Source: Spirochaetaceae bacterium (lineage in GTDB: Bacteria > Spirochaetota > Spirochaetia > Treponematales > Rectinemataceae). Taken from it: DNA of 51,700 nt. Location: positions 1 to 51,700 of the forward strand of contig JANYKC010000091.1 in assembly GCA_025358255.1 (NCBI GenBank), written 5' to 3'. The notes under the pieces were generated by a model. The model saw nothing but the letters and a program-made list of their open reading frames with translations, made no database searches and had not been told where the DNA came from. This document shows positions 8,555 through 16,895 of the stretch, piece after piece (position 1 is the first letter of the stretch; every line of letters starts with the position of its first letter). The translations under genes and the position numbers were made by a program.

Positions 8555-8560
8555 GTTATA
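8555..8560 (-). promoter_or_regulatory. Candidate -10 box of mutL, leaderless type
   Basis: On the minus strand TATAAC is followed by six bases (ACTTGC) and then the mutL ATG. No good -35 is visible at 16-18 bases. If used, transcription would start at or next to the A of the start codon. Confidence 0.4.
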
Positions 8561-8569
8561 GCCCCAAGG

Positions 8570-8609
8570 CATGGGAAAAAGAAGAGGCCGCCCAAAATGG
8601 GCGGCCTCT
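8570..8609 (-). terminator. Intrinsic terminator of the beta-barrel operon
   Basis: AGAGGCCGCCC (8583-8593) and GGGCGGCCTCT (8599-8609) form a perfect eleven-base-pair stem with a five-base loop. On the minus strand a T-rich stretch follows. It lies 17 bases past the stop of the FecR/barrel gene and just upstream of mutL, separating the two transcripts. Confidence 0.85.
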
Positions 8610-8626
8610 GTCTTGGACCACTGCTC

Positions 8627-10987
8627 CTAGAAGCTCAGGCGCGTCTCGAAGGAGATCGAGGGGATCATCTTCGGGATGCCAGCGGCCTTGTCGACCCAGT
8701 CATTGGCGTCAACACCCGTGCTGGACGGGATGGCGGCGAATATGACGGCCACCTTGAGGTTGGGGGTCTTCGGGACAGGGACGGCGATCTCGCCGCTGAA
8801 GGTCGTCTGCTGGTCAAAGAGCTGGAAGGGGCTGCCCACCGGATCGACCGTGGAGGCAAGGATGCTCTGCGCGATGCCGCGGCGGTCATAGAGGATGCTT
8901 CCTTCCACGTCGAAAACCGGGATGAGGCCTTTCTTGATCACGAGCTTGGCGTGGAATTCGTCGGAGGTGACCCCGACCTGTGCCTTCAGGAAGGCGCTGA
9001 AGTCGGCGTAGTCGGCGACCTTGACAGCGGGATCCCAGGGCCACATGTAGCCGAAGTCGAAGGTGAGTTTGTCCTTGAGGAACTTGAAGCCGCCCTCGCC
9101 GTAGACGCCCATCACAGAGGTCGCGGATGTGATGGTCGTGGGGTCCTTGATGTAATTGGCGTATTCGATGGCAATGCCCGCACGGGTCTTGTCATAGGTC
9201 GAGTCGAAGAGGGAGGGCTGGAAGATGCCGGTGTAGTAGCGGTATTCGAGCCGGTAATCGATGACGAGGAGGCGGCCAATGATGCCACCCGCGGCTCCCC
9301 AGTTGTTGATCGAACTCGTGGCCGGGTTGTACAGGAGCTCAGTCTTGAGCCCGGTCGTCGTGCCGTAGCTCGTGTCGGTGGGGGCGCTCTTCCAGTATTC
9401 GGTCTCGGCCGCGACGTCGGCGAAGAGGCGGAACATGAAGGGCCCTTCGCGGATGATGGGAAGGTCCAGGTCGAGGCCGGCTCCGACGATCATCGGGTCC
9501 CCGTAGGTCGCGGCTATCGTGGGCACGGTTTTCGAGAGGCTCTGCAGTGGTGCGATGTCGATGACGCTCGAGATGCCGAAGGCAAGCGGGAACTTGGGGA
9601 TCGGGCGGACATAGATTCGGGCGCCGTAGATGCCGTTCTCGAGGTCGGCCAGGTCGCTGGACAAGGCCTCGAGGCCGACGGCCGTGAAATCCATGCCGAA
9701 ATTGAATCCGACGCGGCGGACCGAGGGGAACTCGGTGTCGTTCGCGTAGTTCCTCATGATGAGGCCATGCCCAAGGGTGAGGTCGTCGAGGTTGCCGACC
9801 TTGATGAAGAACTTGCTCTCAAGCTGCCTGCCAAGCTCGAAAAACTTGATCTTGAGGGCGAAATCGCTCATCGCGTCGATCCCTGCGGCGAGGGGATCGG
9901 TCTCCCAGAGCGTCTTGGTGGCGTCGGTCGGGGATGCCTGGGTGCCGAAGGACCACTCGTCGTTCCCGTTCGGGTGGTACCAGTCGGCGGGATCGAACAT
10001 GTTGGAGCTGTAGATGATGGGGAGGTAGAGTCCGAACTTGACCTTGCCGAAGTTGAAGGTCGGCGCGACGACGGCCTTGGAATAGGTCTTGTCGTTGATC
10101 GTGACGGAGCCGAGCTCCATGCCCATCACGTCGCGCAGCCACTTGACGAAGGCGCTTTCGACGTCGCTCTTGGTGAGCTTGCTCGCGCCTTCGGCGAGCG
10201 TGGATCCGGCCGTCTCCGCGGTCACCGGCTTGGTTTCCACGTTGCCGGTTCCGGCCAATGCGCTGGCGGCGGCGGCGGCGGCGGCGGCAGCTTCCCCGGT
10301 CGGGGCCGCGCCGATCTCCTCCGCATGGCCGGGGACATCGGTCTCGATGAGTTTCTGGAAGTTCATTTCGCCGAAAGCCTGGTTGAACTGCTCGGCCGTG
10401 AATTTGGCCGCGGCGAACACGGAGGAGAGCGCATCGGCGATCTCGCCGGCGGCTACAGGGATCTCGGCGAGGATCTTGCCGCTCGCGTCGATCTTCTGGA
10501 AAGCTATGTTTCCCTTGTTGACGACGAGCTCTTCCTTCGCGCCGGGTTCCATCGAGAAGGAAAAGTCGGTGCCGCGGACGCCGCAGACCGCCGTCTGGCC
10601 CTTGAGCTCGTAGGACCCGCCCTTGGCGGCTATGGTCCTCACCTTGCCGGCGACGAGGGCGAAGGTGTTCTTGTCCTTGTCGGAGGTCGCCACGTTGGCG
10701 ATGGTGAAGGTTGTGGCCTTGGCGAGCTTGAGGATGGTGCCATTGGGCTTGAGCTTGAGCTCCGCCGTCGTGGTCGGGCCGGTCTTGATGGTGGCACCGA
10801 CGGGAACGACATCGCCTTCTCCGATGCCGGCGCCGAATTTCTTTTCTTTGCCGTCGACGGTGACGGTCAGGTCGGTTCCGTCGACAAATTCCAGGATGAG
10901 GGACTGGGCCGCGGCGGGCTTAGCCTGCGCCGTCAGGAAGGCAGGCAGGGCCAAGGCTATCATCAACGCGAATAGGACTCTTTTCAT
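8627..10987 (-). CDS. FecR-domain protein fused to a beta-barrel-like region
   Basis: 786 residues. The N-terminus is a clear signal peptide (MKRVLFALMIALALPAFLTAQA). Residues about 45-155 match FecR-type domains: alternating strands around KTGPTTTAELKLKPNG, LVAGKVRTIA and CGVRGTDFSF. A short linker contains a nine-alanine run encoded by a GGC-type microsatellite. From about residue 290 the protein is rich in amphipathic beta strands and ends in RLSF, an aromatic C-terminus typical of outer-membrane barrels. This part is a paralogue of the next gene upstream; both share the pattern KVGN-x3-LTLG-x-G-x-IM. FecR domains normally face the periplasm and relay signals or bind ligands. The gene follows its paralogue by 21 bases with AGGAGG before the ATG, and ends at a strong terminator. 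Confidence 0.82.
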   Translation of the reverse strand: MKRVLFALMIALALPAFLTAQAKPAAAQSLILEFVDGTDLTVTVDGKEKKFGAGIGEGDVVPVGATIKTGPTTTAELKLKPNGTILKLAKATTFTIANVATSDKDKNTFALVAGKVRTIAAKGGSYELKGQTAVCGVRGTDFSFSMEPGAKEELVVNKGNIAFQKIDASGKILAEIPVAAGEIADALSSVFAAAKFTAEQFNQAFGEMNFQKLIETDVPGHAEEIGAAPTGEAAAAAAAAASALAGTGNVETKPVTAETAGSTLAEGASKLTKSDVESAFVKWLRDVMGMELGSVTINDKTYSKAVVAPTFNFGKVKFGLYLPIIYSSNMFDPADWYHPNGNDEWSFGTQASPTDATKTLWETDPLAAGIDAMSDFALKIKFFELGRQLESKFFIKVGNLDDLTLGHGLIMRNYANDTEFPSVRRVGFNFGMDFTAVGLEALSSDLADLENGIYGARIYVRPIPKFPLAFGISSVIDIAPLQSLSKTVPTIAATYGDPMIVGAGLDLDLPIIREGPFMFRLFADVAAETEYWKSAPTDTSYGTTTGLKTELLYNPATSSINNWGAAGGIIGRLLVIDYRLEYRYYTGIFQPSLFDSTYDKTRAGIAIEYANYIKDPTTITSATSVMGVYGEGGFKFLKDKLTFDFGYMWPWDPAVKVADYADFSAFLKAQVGVTSDEFHAKLVIKKGLIPVFDVEGSILYDRRGIAQSILASTVDPVGSPFQLFDQQTTFSGEIAVPVPKTPNLKVAVIFAAIPSSTGVDANDWVDKAAGIPKMIPSISFETRLSF
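10265..10288. repeat. GGC trinucleotide microsatellite
   Basis: Eight perfect GGC units on the plus strand encode most of the Ala run in the linker between the FecR and barrel parts of the minus-strand gene. Such tracts can change length by slippage in threes, altering only linker length. Confidence 0.8.
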
Positions 10988-11008
10988 GGAGCTTCCTCCT
11001 GTCTTTGT

Positions 11009-12379
11009 CTAGAACTTCATCGTGGCCGTGATGCTGGATGTCACGACAAACTTGTCCTCGAACGTGGCGCTCTGGACCGTGGGATCGTAACGGGCGTTGT
11101 ACTTGAGGGTCAGTATGGATGCGCCCGTGTGGTAGTTGATGGTCATGCCGATTATGGCATCTAGGGGGTCGATGAGGTCCTTGAAGAAGCCCCCGACCTT
11201 TCCGAGATAGTACTTCTCATAGGAAGCGTCCACCGAGAAGCCGCCGAGGAAGCCCTCCGCGAGGGTCGCTATCACCTTCACGTGGGGATAGTCGGCCTGG
11301 TTCGTGCTCGTCGCGTCGATGGCCTGGAAGGGCCCGTCGATCTTCGCGTTGAAGACGATCTTGTCCTTGAGGACCGTGAATCCGAGGGAGGAATACCAGG
11401 CGCCATAGACGCTGCCGCCCACGGTGGTCTGCATGAAGTCGTACTTGAGGGCCCGGTAAAGGTCGTAGTTCGAATCGAAATACGCCGGGACGAAATTGTC
11501 CTGGAGGAGGCGAAGCTGGGCGCCGTAGGTGACGAAGCCCAGGAGTTTTCCACCGACGCCGGCCATGGCTCCGAAGCTCTTGTTGGGCTCGAAGGCGATA
11601 TCGGCGAAGGCCAGCAGGGGGAAAGCCTTGCTGGAGATGACGGGCGCCGAGAAATCCATGCCGTAGACGGTCAGGGCGCGCGCCACCGAGGTGGTCGTGC
11701 CATAGATGTCAGGGTGGTTGTCCGAGACGACGGTGGCGCCGATCTCTGCGTTCTTCAATATCGGGATGGATGTGCCGATGAAGGGCCGGGTATAAAGGCG
11801 GCCGCCGATGACGTCGAATTGCGCCATGTTTCCGACGGCCAGCTGCAGTCCGACATAGGGGAACTTGAACATCGCGGCATCAAGGCCGAAATCGAGGCCC
11901 AGGATGCGCGTCGTGGGGAGGAAACTCATGTTCGAGTATTCGCCCATGATGAAGCCGTTGCCCAAGGTGAGGTTGGAGATGGATCCCACCTTGGCGAAGA
12001 GGGAGTCCTCGCCTTTGACGCCATAGCGGACATACATCAGCTTGGGAAGGTAGACGTCCAGGAAGGTCTTGCCGTTCGATTCGAAGTCGGGTTTCCAGTC
12101 CCCGGCATAGATCGTGACCGGAGTGTCCTGGGTGGCATAGAACTGCAAGTGCATCGTAAGGTCGAGCCCCACGCCGAATTTCCCGAAAGCGACATCGGGC
12201 GTGAAGGCGAACTTGGTCCAGTTCACCTTTTTGCCGGTTTGTTGGTTGACGATGACATCGGTTCCCAGATTGAGACCCGCCATGAAGCCCAAGGCATTGG
12301 GCGCCGCAGCCGTCGTATCCTGGGCGAAGCCTGAGAAGGCGATGAGTGCGAGCGCCAATATCACAGCGATCTTTCTCAT
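11009..12379 (-). CDS. Outer-membrane beta-barrel-like protein
   Basis: 456 residues from the ATG at 12379, which follows AAGGAGG by nine bases and opens a signal peptide (MRKIAVILALALIAFSGFAQ). In-frame codons upstream lack a ribosome site. The mature part is made of alternating hydrophobic/polar strands and ends in TATMKF, an outer-membrane-type terminal Phe. It lacks a FecR domain but is otherwise a paralogue of the downstream gene, sharing KVGS-x3-LTLGNGFIM and the following FGLD region. A transport, adhesion or structural porin-like role is plausible; none can be assigned. It is the first gene of a two-gene operon. Pairing a plain barrel with a FecR-tagged copy suggests gene duplication with domain gain or loss. 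Confidence 0.78.
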   Translation of the reverse strand: MRKIAVILALALIAFSGFAQDTTAAAPNALGFMAGLNLGTDVIVNQQTGKKVNWTKFAFTPDVAFGKFGVGLDLTMHLQFYATQDTPVTIYAGDWKPDFESNGKTFLDVYLPKLMYVRYGVKGEDSLFAKVGSISNLTLGNGFIMGEYSNMSFLPTTRILGLDFGLDAAMFKFPYVGLQLAVGNMAQFDVIGGRLYTRPFIGTSIPILKNAEIGATVVSDNHPDIYGTTTSVARALTVYGMDFSAPVISSKAFPLLAFADIAFEPNKSFGAMAGVGGKLLGFVTYGAQLRLLQDNFVPAYFDSNYDLYRALKYDFMQTTVGGSVYGAWYSSLGFTVLKDKIVFNAKIDGPFQAIDATSTNQADYPHVKVIATLAEGFLGGFSVDASYEKYYLGKVGGFFKDLIDPLDAIIGMTINYHTGASILTLKYNARYDPTVQSATFEDKFVVTSSITATMKF

Positions 12380-12529
12380 ATCGACGAACCTCCTTGGTTG
12401 ATAACTGGAGTTTAATGCCATATCTCTAAGAAGTATACTGCCGCCACCCGGCAAAAACCATGCACCAGCTTCTTGAACGTGGCCTCGCTCCGGTGTTAGG
12501 CTCGCGAAAACCAGCTTCCCGGAGGAGCC
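12380..12529. promoter_or_regulatory. Divergent promoter region, barrel operon and pyrFE
   Basis: The gap between the divergent barrel operon and pyrFE contains AGTATACT at 12432-12439, which gives a TATACT -10-like box on both strands. No clear -35 accompanies it. Both flanking genes have strong Shine-Dalgarno sequences, so normal leaders are expected here. Confidence 0.3.
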
Positions 12530-13981
12530 ATGCACTTCTTCGCCCGCCTCGATTCAATCGCCAAGGAAAGGAAAACCGCCCTCTGCGTCGGTCTCGATCC
12601 CCGCATCGGCAGGGAGGAAAAGGATCCAGAGTCAAGGATCCTCGAGTTCAACCATCGCCTTGTGACAGCCACCGCCGAATTCGCCGCCTGCTATAAGCCC
12701 AACATCGCCTTTTATGAGGCTGCGGGGCAGGCTGGGCTTTCGGCCCTCGAAAAGACCCTCGCCTTCATTCCCCGAGATATTCCCGTCATCCTGGACGCCA
12801 AGCGCGGGGACATCGACGCCACGGCCGAAGCCTATGCCGCATCCATTTTCGGCCATTATGGCGTCGCTGCCGTCACCTTGAGCCCCTATATGGGTAGGGA
12901 CGCCGCCACCCCCTTCCTGGCCTGGCCGGATAAAGGCCTTTTCCTCCTGTGCCGGACGAGCAATCCCGGCGCGGGAGCCTTCCAGGACCTTCGCGTCAGC
13001 AAAAATGGCGGCAAGGAGGGATCCCTCTATGTGGCCGTGGCTCGCGAGTGCCTATCTTGGTCGACCTCCATAGGCCTGGTCGTCGCCGGCAACGACCTGG
13101 ACGCCCTCAAGGCAGTCCGCTCCGCCGCTCCCGGAGCCTGGTTCCTTTCGCCGGGCATTGGCGCACAGGGAGGCGATCCGGCCAAGGCCTTCGAGGCAGG
13201 TCGGCGCGAGGATGGCGCCGGCGTCCTGGTCGTGGCCGCACGCTCGGTGGCGGATGCGGCCGATCCCGCCAAGGCCGCCCGTGACCTTCGCGACGCGATG
13301 GAAGCAGCAAGGTCCAAGGCTGCCTCCCGGTCCGTGGGCGTCCACGCCACCGGTTTCGGCCCCGGCAGGCCCAGTGCTTCGGACGAGGCCCTGCGCAGTG
13401 ACCTGGTCGCCGCCCTGGTCAGGACCGGCTGTTTTCGTCTCGGGGAATTCACGCTGAAAAGCGGCAAAAAAAGCCCGTTCTACATCGATTTGCGCCGGCT
13501 TGTGGCCGATCCCTCGGCCATGGCCCTTGCGGGAAGGGCCTATGCCAGCCTCGCCTGGGACCTCGAGTTCTCGAGCATCGCCGGCATTCCGGCGGCCGGC
13601 CTCCCCTTGGCGACGGTGGCGAGCCTGGCGACGGGCAAGCCCATGATCTGGCCGCGCATGCCGGTCAAGGAACATGGCAGCGGCAACCGCGTCGAAGGCG
13701 CTTATTCGGCCGGAGAGGTGGCCCTCCTCCTTGATGACCTCGTCACCACGGGAGCGAGCAAGCTGGAGGCGGTGGAAATCCTGCGTGGCGAAGGGCTGGT
13801 CGTGACGGACCTCGTCGTCCTCGTCGAAAGGGGGAGGCAAGGAAGGAAGGACATGGCCGCGGCCGGGATCGCGCTCAAGGCCTTCCTCCATGTCAAGGAG
13901 TTTTTTGCCGCCTGCGAAGGGCTCGGCCTCATCGATCAGGCAAGACGCGAGGAACTTGAGGCCTACGTGGATGCGGAATAG
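12530..13981 (+). CDS. pyrFE: Fused orotidine-5'-phosphate decarboxylase / orotate phosphoribosyltransferase
   Basis: 483 residues combining the last two steps of UMP synthesis. Residues 1-265 are a type-2 OMP decarboxylase with the catalytic motif DAKRGDIDATA (Asp89, Lys91, Asp94). Residues about 295-483 are an orotate phosphoribosyltransferase with GEFTLKSGKKSPFYIDLR and the PRPP-binding loop LLLDDLVTTGAS near residue 400. Orotate plus PRPP gives OMP in the C-terminal domain, which the N-terminal domain decarboxylates to UMP. The domain order is the reverse of animal UMP synthase. The ATG follows GGAGGAG. A hinge of about 30 Ala/Ser/Gly-rich residues joins the two parts. No other pyrimidine genes are near. 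Assignment is firm for both domains. Confidence 0.95.
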   Translation: MHFFARLDSIAKERKTALCVGLDPRIGREEKDPESRILEFNHRLVTATAEFAACYKPNIAFYEAAGQAGLSALEKTLAFIPRDIPVILDAKRGDIDATAEAYAASIFGHYGVAAVTLSPYMGRDAATPFLAWPDKGLFLLCRTSNPGAGAFQDLRVSKNGGKEGSLYVAVARECLSWSTSIGLVVAGNDLDALKAVRSAAPGAWFLSPGIGAQGGDPAKAFEAGRREDGAGVLVVAARSVADAADPAKAARDLRDAMEAARSKAASRSVGVHATGFGPGRPSASDEALRSDLVAALVRTGCFRLGEFTLKSGKKSPFYIDLRRLVADPSAMALAGRAYASLAWDLEFSSIAGIPAAGLPLATVASLATGKPMIWPRMPVKEHGSGNRVEGAYSAGEVALLLDDLVTTGASKLEAVEILRGEGLVVTDLVVLVERGRQGRKDMAAAGIALKAFLHVKEFFAACEGLGLIDQARREELEAYVDAE

Positions 13982-14061
13982 GCGGGCAGGGCAAGCCCAG
14001 GAGCCTGTCAGTCTTTGGACCGCCGAATTCCCTTTCATCAGAAGCAGGGTGGAATTCGGGA

Positions 14062-14651
14062 ATGGGAACTCGATTCAAGCCCGTGGACCGTGACCAGCCT
14101 CTGTTGTTGCCCTACGACTTCAAGGAATGGCTGCCGGCCAAGCACATAATCCACGTCACGATCGAAGCGGCCGCAATGGTTCCGGTCAGAAGGTTTGCCG
14201 TGAATGAACGGGGTCAGGTGACGATCAATACTACCCGCACATGCTCCTAGCGCTGCTGGTGTATTGCTATAGCCATGGCATATTTCCCAGCTGCAGGATC
14301 GAGAAGGCGACGCGGAGCGATGTCACCGTCTGCTGCATCTGCGCGAACCGGCACCCCGACCATGACACGATATGCACCTTCCGTGTCCGGAACAAGGCCG
14401 CCATTTCGAGGCCTTCCTGAGGATTCTCGTCCTCGCGAAGGAGATGAAGATCCTGGAACTGGGCACGGTGAGCGTGGACGGAAGGAAGCAGGATCAAGGC
14501 CAATGCCTCGATCCACAAGAGCATCCGCCACAACCGGGCATGCGAGCTTGAGCAGGAGCTGAAAGTCGAGATCGATGGACTGCTCGCGCGGGCGGAGATC
14601 GAGATCCGGCCACGCGAGAGGGCAGAAATCGAGCGAAAGGAATACGAATGA
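14062..14651 (+). pseudogene. IS1182-type transposase remnant
   Basis: The first 50 residues (MGTRFKPVDRDQPLLLPYDF and on to HIIHVTIEA) match the N-terminus of IS1182-type transposases. The expected continuation is present in other frames: YYPHMLLALLVYCYSHGIF, then ANRHPDHDTICTFR, then LAKEMKILELGTVSVDG, then NASIHKSIRHNRACELEQEL, ending near 14651. At least three frame changes and a stop interrupt it, and the rest of the catalytic domain is missing. Short inverted sequence around CCGAATTCC (14020-14060) might belong to an element end, but no matching second end was found. The remnant separates pyrFE from the Rrf2 regulator. Confidence 0.8.
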
Positions 14652-14710
14652 AAGGTTCGCGACCGGAATGCTCGCTCGCTCCCCGCCAGAATCCAAAGAC
14701 CGAAAGGCTC

Positions 14711-15127
14711 TTAGTTCCGGTTCTTCTCGAGGATGGCCGCGAGGGTTGTCGACTCGATAAAGGTCCTGATATGGCCGTCCAGTTCCCGCCAGACAGTGCC
14801 TGCGGCGCAATTATCGGTCTTTTCGCAGGTGTTCGGCTTGCCGCAGGCGCAGGGGGAGATCTCCAGCCCTTCGCCCGAGGCCTCGATTATGTTGAGCAGG
14901 GTGATCTCGGAAAGAGGGCGCGCGAAGTAAAAGCCGCCGCCCGGACCACGAACCGAACCGATCAGCCCGGCTCGCCTGAGCTTGAAGAAAATCTGCTCGA
15001 GGAATTCGGCGGAGATCTCTTCCCGGTCGGCTATATTCTTTATTGATACCGGTTTTCCATGGTCGCTGGTTTCCGCAAGTGCCAGCACAGCCTTGAGCGC
15101 ATATCGACCCTTTGTGGTGATTCGCAT
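14711..15127 (-). CDS. Rrf2-family transcriptional regulator (IscR-like)
   Basis: 138 residues. The opening MRITTKGRYALKAVLALAE and the helix SAEFLEQIFFKLRRAGLI followed by SVRGPGGGF are the winged-helix signature of Rrf2 regulators. The C-terminal half has cysteines in CACGKPNTCEKTDNC. Three of them match the C-x5-C-x5-C spacing of the IscR [2Fe-2S] ligands, with one extra Cys two residues before. The His ligand found three residues after the last Cys in IscR is Gly here, so cluster ligation may differ. Regulators of this type sense Fe-S status, redox or NO. The ATG follows AAGGAG by five bases, and a TTGCAC-17-TAAACT promoter lies upstream. No isc or suf genes are near, so the regulon cannot be read from context. 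Confidence 0.9.
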   Translation of the reverse strand: MRITTKGRYALKAVLALAETSDHGKPVSIKNIADREEISAEFLEQIFFKLRRAGLIGSVRGPGGGFYFARPLSEITLLNIIEASGEGLEISPCACGKPNTCEKTDNCAAGTVWRELDGHIRTFIESTTLAAILEKNRN

Positions 15128-15160
15128 CGGATCTCCTTACATGGCTTTGAATACCCGAGG

Positions 15161-15189
15161 AGTTTATCTTCCATTGCGCATCGGTGCAA
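15161..15189 (-). promoter_or_regulatory. Promoter of the Rrf2 regulator
   Basis: On the minus strand TTGCAC (15184-15189) and TAAACT (15161-15166) are 17 bases apart, a good sigma-70-type pair. The predicted start site gives a short leader with a Shine-Dalgarno sequence. I could not identify an operator with confidence. Confidence 0.55.
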
Positions 15190-15217
15190 GGTGATTTGGA
15201 GATTTTCGAGTATTTTC

Positions 15218-16198
15218 CTAAGCCCGGCGGATTTGCCAGACACGGTGGATACGACGATCGCGGAAATCGGGCGGGATGCATTCCTCGCTGATGTCGACCG
15301 AGGGCAAACTGACCTTGGAGGCATCCCAAGCCAGCCGGCGGCTGTTGGTGGAGAAATACAAGGTTCCTCCTGGGGCCAATAGATCAGAACAGGTGGCGAG
15401 GAGCATGGACCAATCCCGGTTGATGTCAAAGTCCTCGACTGCCGACTTGGAATTGGAAAAAGTGGGCGGATCGACCACGATGAGGTCCCAATACCCAGTA
15501 CCGGTCACGGCGGAATTGAGGAACTGCCGGACGTCGGCGCGGACGAGGGGCCAGGCAGGACCGGAAAAACCATTCAAGGCAAGATTTCGCCCTGCCCAGG
15601 CCAGGTAGGTGTTCGACAGGTCCACTGTCGTGACCGAAGCCGCCCTGCCCGCCGCCGCATGGACGGAAAAACTCCCCGTGTAGCCGAATAGATTGAGGAC
15701 CCGCTTGCCTTCAGCTTCCTTTCTTACCCGCATGCGGAGCGGGCGGTGGTCGAGGAAAAGCCCCGTATCCAGGTAATCGGAGAGGTTTACGATGAAGGAC
15801 AGGCCGCCTTCCCGCACAATGCGCTCCGCCTTGCCCGTGCCAAGCTTTTCGTACTGCTCGCTGCCCCGCATTTTCTTGCGGGTGCGCGCGAAGACGAGCT
15901 CTTTCCGGATCCCCAGCGCCTCTGCGGCCGTGGTCGCCATGAGGGCAAGCCACGCCGATTCCTCGGCTTCGTCCTTGTCATAAGGGCGGTCATAGAGGGC
16001 CAGGTAGAGGGCCGACTCATCGTTTTTTCCGCCCGCATCCCGATAGAGATCCAGGGCGAGCGGGACTTCGGGAATATCCCGATCGTAGAGCCTGTAGGCG
16101 AAAACCTCTTCCTTCCGCAACCAGCGCCTCAGCTGCTTTTCAGTCTTGACGATTCGATTGCGGAAGTATTCGGCTTGGCGGAGGTCCTTTTCGCCCAT
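15218..16198 (-). CDS. RlmK-like 23S rRNA guanine-N7 methyltransferase
   Basis: 326 residues of a class I SAM-dependent methyltransferase. The N-terminal part (NRIVKTEKQLRRWLRKEEV, then YRLYDRDIPEVPLALDLY) matches the RlmK half of E. coli RlmKL, which makes m7G2069 in 23S rRNA. Later motifs fit too: TGLFLDHRPLR, the SAM loop LNLFGYTGSFSVHAA, and the active-site DPPTFSNSK. Here the RlmK half is a free-standing protein without the RlmL/THUMP half. Relatives that methylate m5C (RlmI) share the fold, so the exact base is inferred. The gene starts three bases after the rex stop and is cotranscribed with it. Ribosome modification under a redox regulator's promoter is an unusual pairing. Confidence 0.82.
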   Translation of the reverse strand: MGEKDLRQAEYFRNRIVKTEKQLRRWLRKEEVFAYRLYDRDIPEVPLALDLYRDAGGKNDESALYLALYDRPYDKDEAEESAWLALMATTAAEALGIRKELVFARTRKKMRGSEQYEKLGTGKAERIVREGGLSFIVNLSDYLDTGLFLDHRPLRMRVRKEAEGKRVLNLFGYTGSFSVHAAAGRAASVTTVDLSNTYLAWAGRNLALNGFSGPAWPLVRADVRQFLNSAVTGTGYWDLIVVDPPTFSNSKSAVEDFDINRDWSMLLATCSDLLAPGGTLYFSTNSRRLAWDASKVSLPSVDISEECIPPDFRDRRIHRVWQIRRA

Positions 16199-16201
16199 CG
16201 C

Positions 16202-16846
16202 CTAGTCGAGACGGCCCTTGACCTTCTGCAGCATGACCGACAGGAGCGCATAGCCGGAGGAAAGGTCCTCTCGCTGGACGACTATATCCTCGCCAACCTT
16301 GAGTTTCGTGTTCGTGAAATTCCAGATGGAGGAGACGCCGGCCCTGACCAGGATCTCGGCGGTCGCCTGTGCCATGGGCGAGGGCACCGTCAAGACGGCG
16401 ATTTGGGCCTTGTAGGTCTTGATCCCCTCTTCCACGCTGTCCATGGAAAAAATGGGCACCCCATGAACCTGCTTGCCGATCTTGGACGGGTCGGTATCGA
16501 AGGCCGCGACAAAGTGAAGGCCATGGAGCTGGAATTCCTGGTATCCGAGGAGGGCAGATCCCAAGTTCCCCGCGCCAACGAGGACAGCTTCATGGATTTC
16601 GTCCCAGCCGAGGTAGTGCTCAATCGCCTTTACCAGGGCCTCCACCGGGTAGCCCTTCTTGGGTTTGCCGATGATGCCGGTGATGGCAAGGTCCTTGCGC
16701 ACCTGTATGGGCTCAAGATTGAGCTCATTGGCGATGATGGTGCCAGAAATATAGTAGTCTCCCGCCCTCTGTGCCTGCCTGATGATATGCAGGTAGGAGG
16801 GGAGACGGCGAACCGAGGGCGCGTACGCGATCTTTATCTTGGCCAT
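16202..16846 (-). CDS. rex: Redox-sensing transcriptional repressor Rex
   Basis: 214 residues. An N-terminal winged helix (SVRRLPSYLHIIRQAQ and the recognition region EPIQVRKDLA) is followed by a Rossmann fold with VLVGAGNLGSALL and the acidic strand end FDTD, which bind NADH/NAD+. A high NADH/NAD+ ratio releases Rex from operators in front of fermentation and respiration genes. Its C-terminal helix region (LSSGYALLSVMLQK) is the expected domain-swapping end. The ATG follows GGAG. A TTGACT-16-TATAGT promoter lies directly upstream; within and after it TAGTGAAAA partly resembles half of a Rex site, but no full TTGTGA-N6-TCACAA palindrome is seen. Its presence fits an anaerobic or facultative lifestyle. 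Confidence 0.95.
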   Translation of the reverse strand: MAKIKIAYAPSVRRLPSYLHIIRQAQRAGDYYISGTIIANELNLEPIQVRKDLAITGIIGKPKKGYPVEALVKAIEHYLGWDEIHEAVLVGAGNLGSALLGYQEFQLHGLHFVAAFDTDPSKIGKQVHGVPIFSMDSVEEGIKTYKAQIAVLTVPSPMAQATAEILVRAGVSSIWNFTNTKLKVGEDIVVQREDLSSGYALLSVMLQKVKGRLD

Positions 16847-16867
16847 ATGATCTCCAATAGACTTTTC

Positions 16868-16895
16868 ACTATATCCAAGTCGATAAAAAAGTCAA
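16868..16895 (-). promoter_or_regulatory. Promoter of rex-rlmK
   Basis: On the minus strand TTGACT (16890-16895) and TATAGT (16868-16873) are separated by 16 bases, a strong sigma-70-type promoter. The start codon lies 22 bases past the -10. Confidence 0.65.

Noticed and set aside
8534..10975. A plus-strand open frame of 813 codons
   Set aside because: It lies opposite the FecR/barrel gene, is very rich in Gly, Asp and Val, and has no domain. It results from the codon bias of the minus-strand gene.
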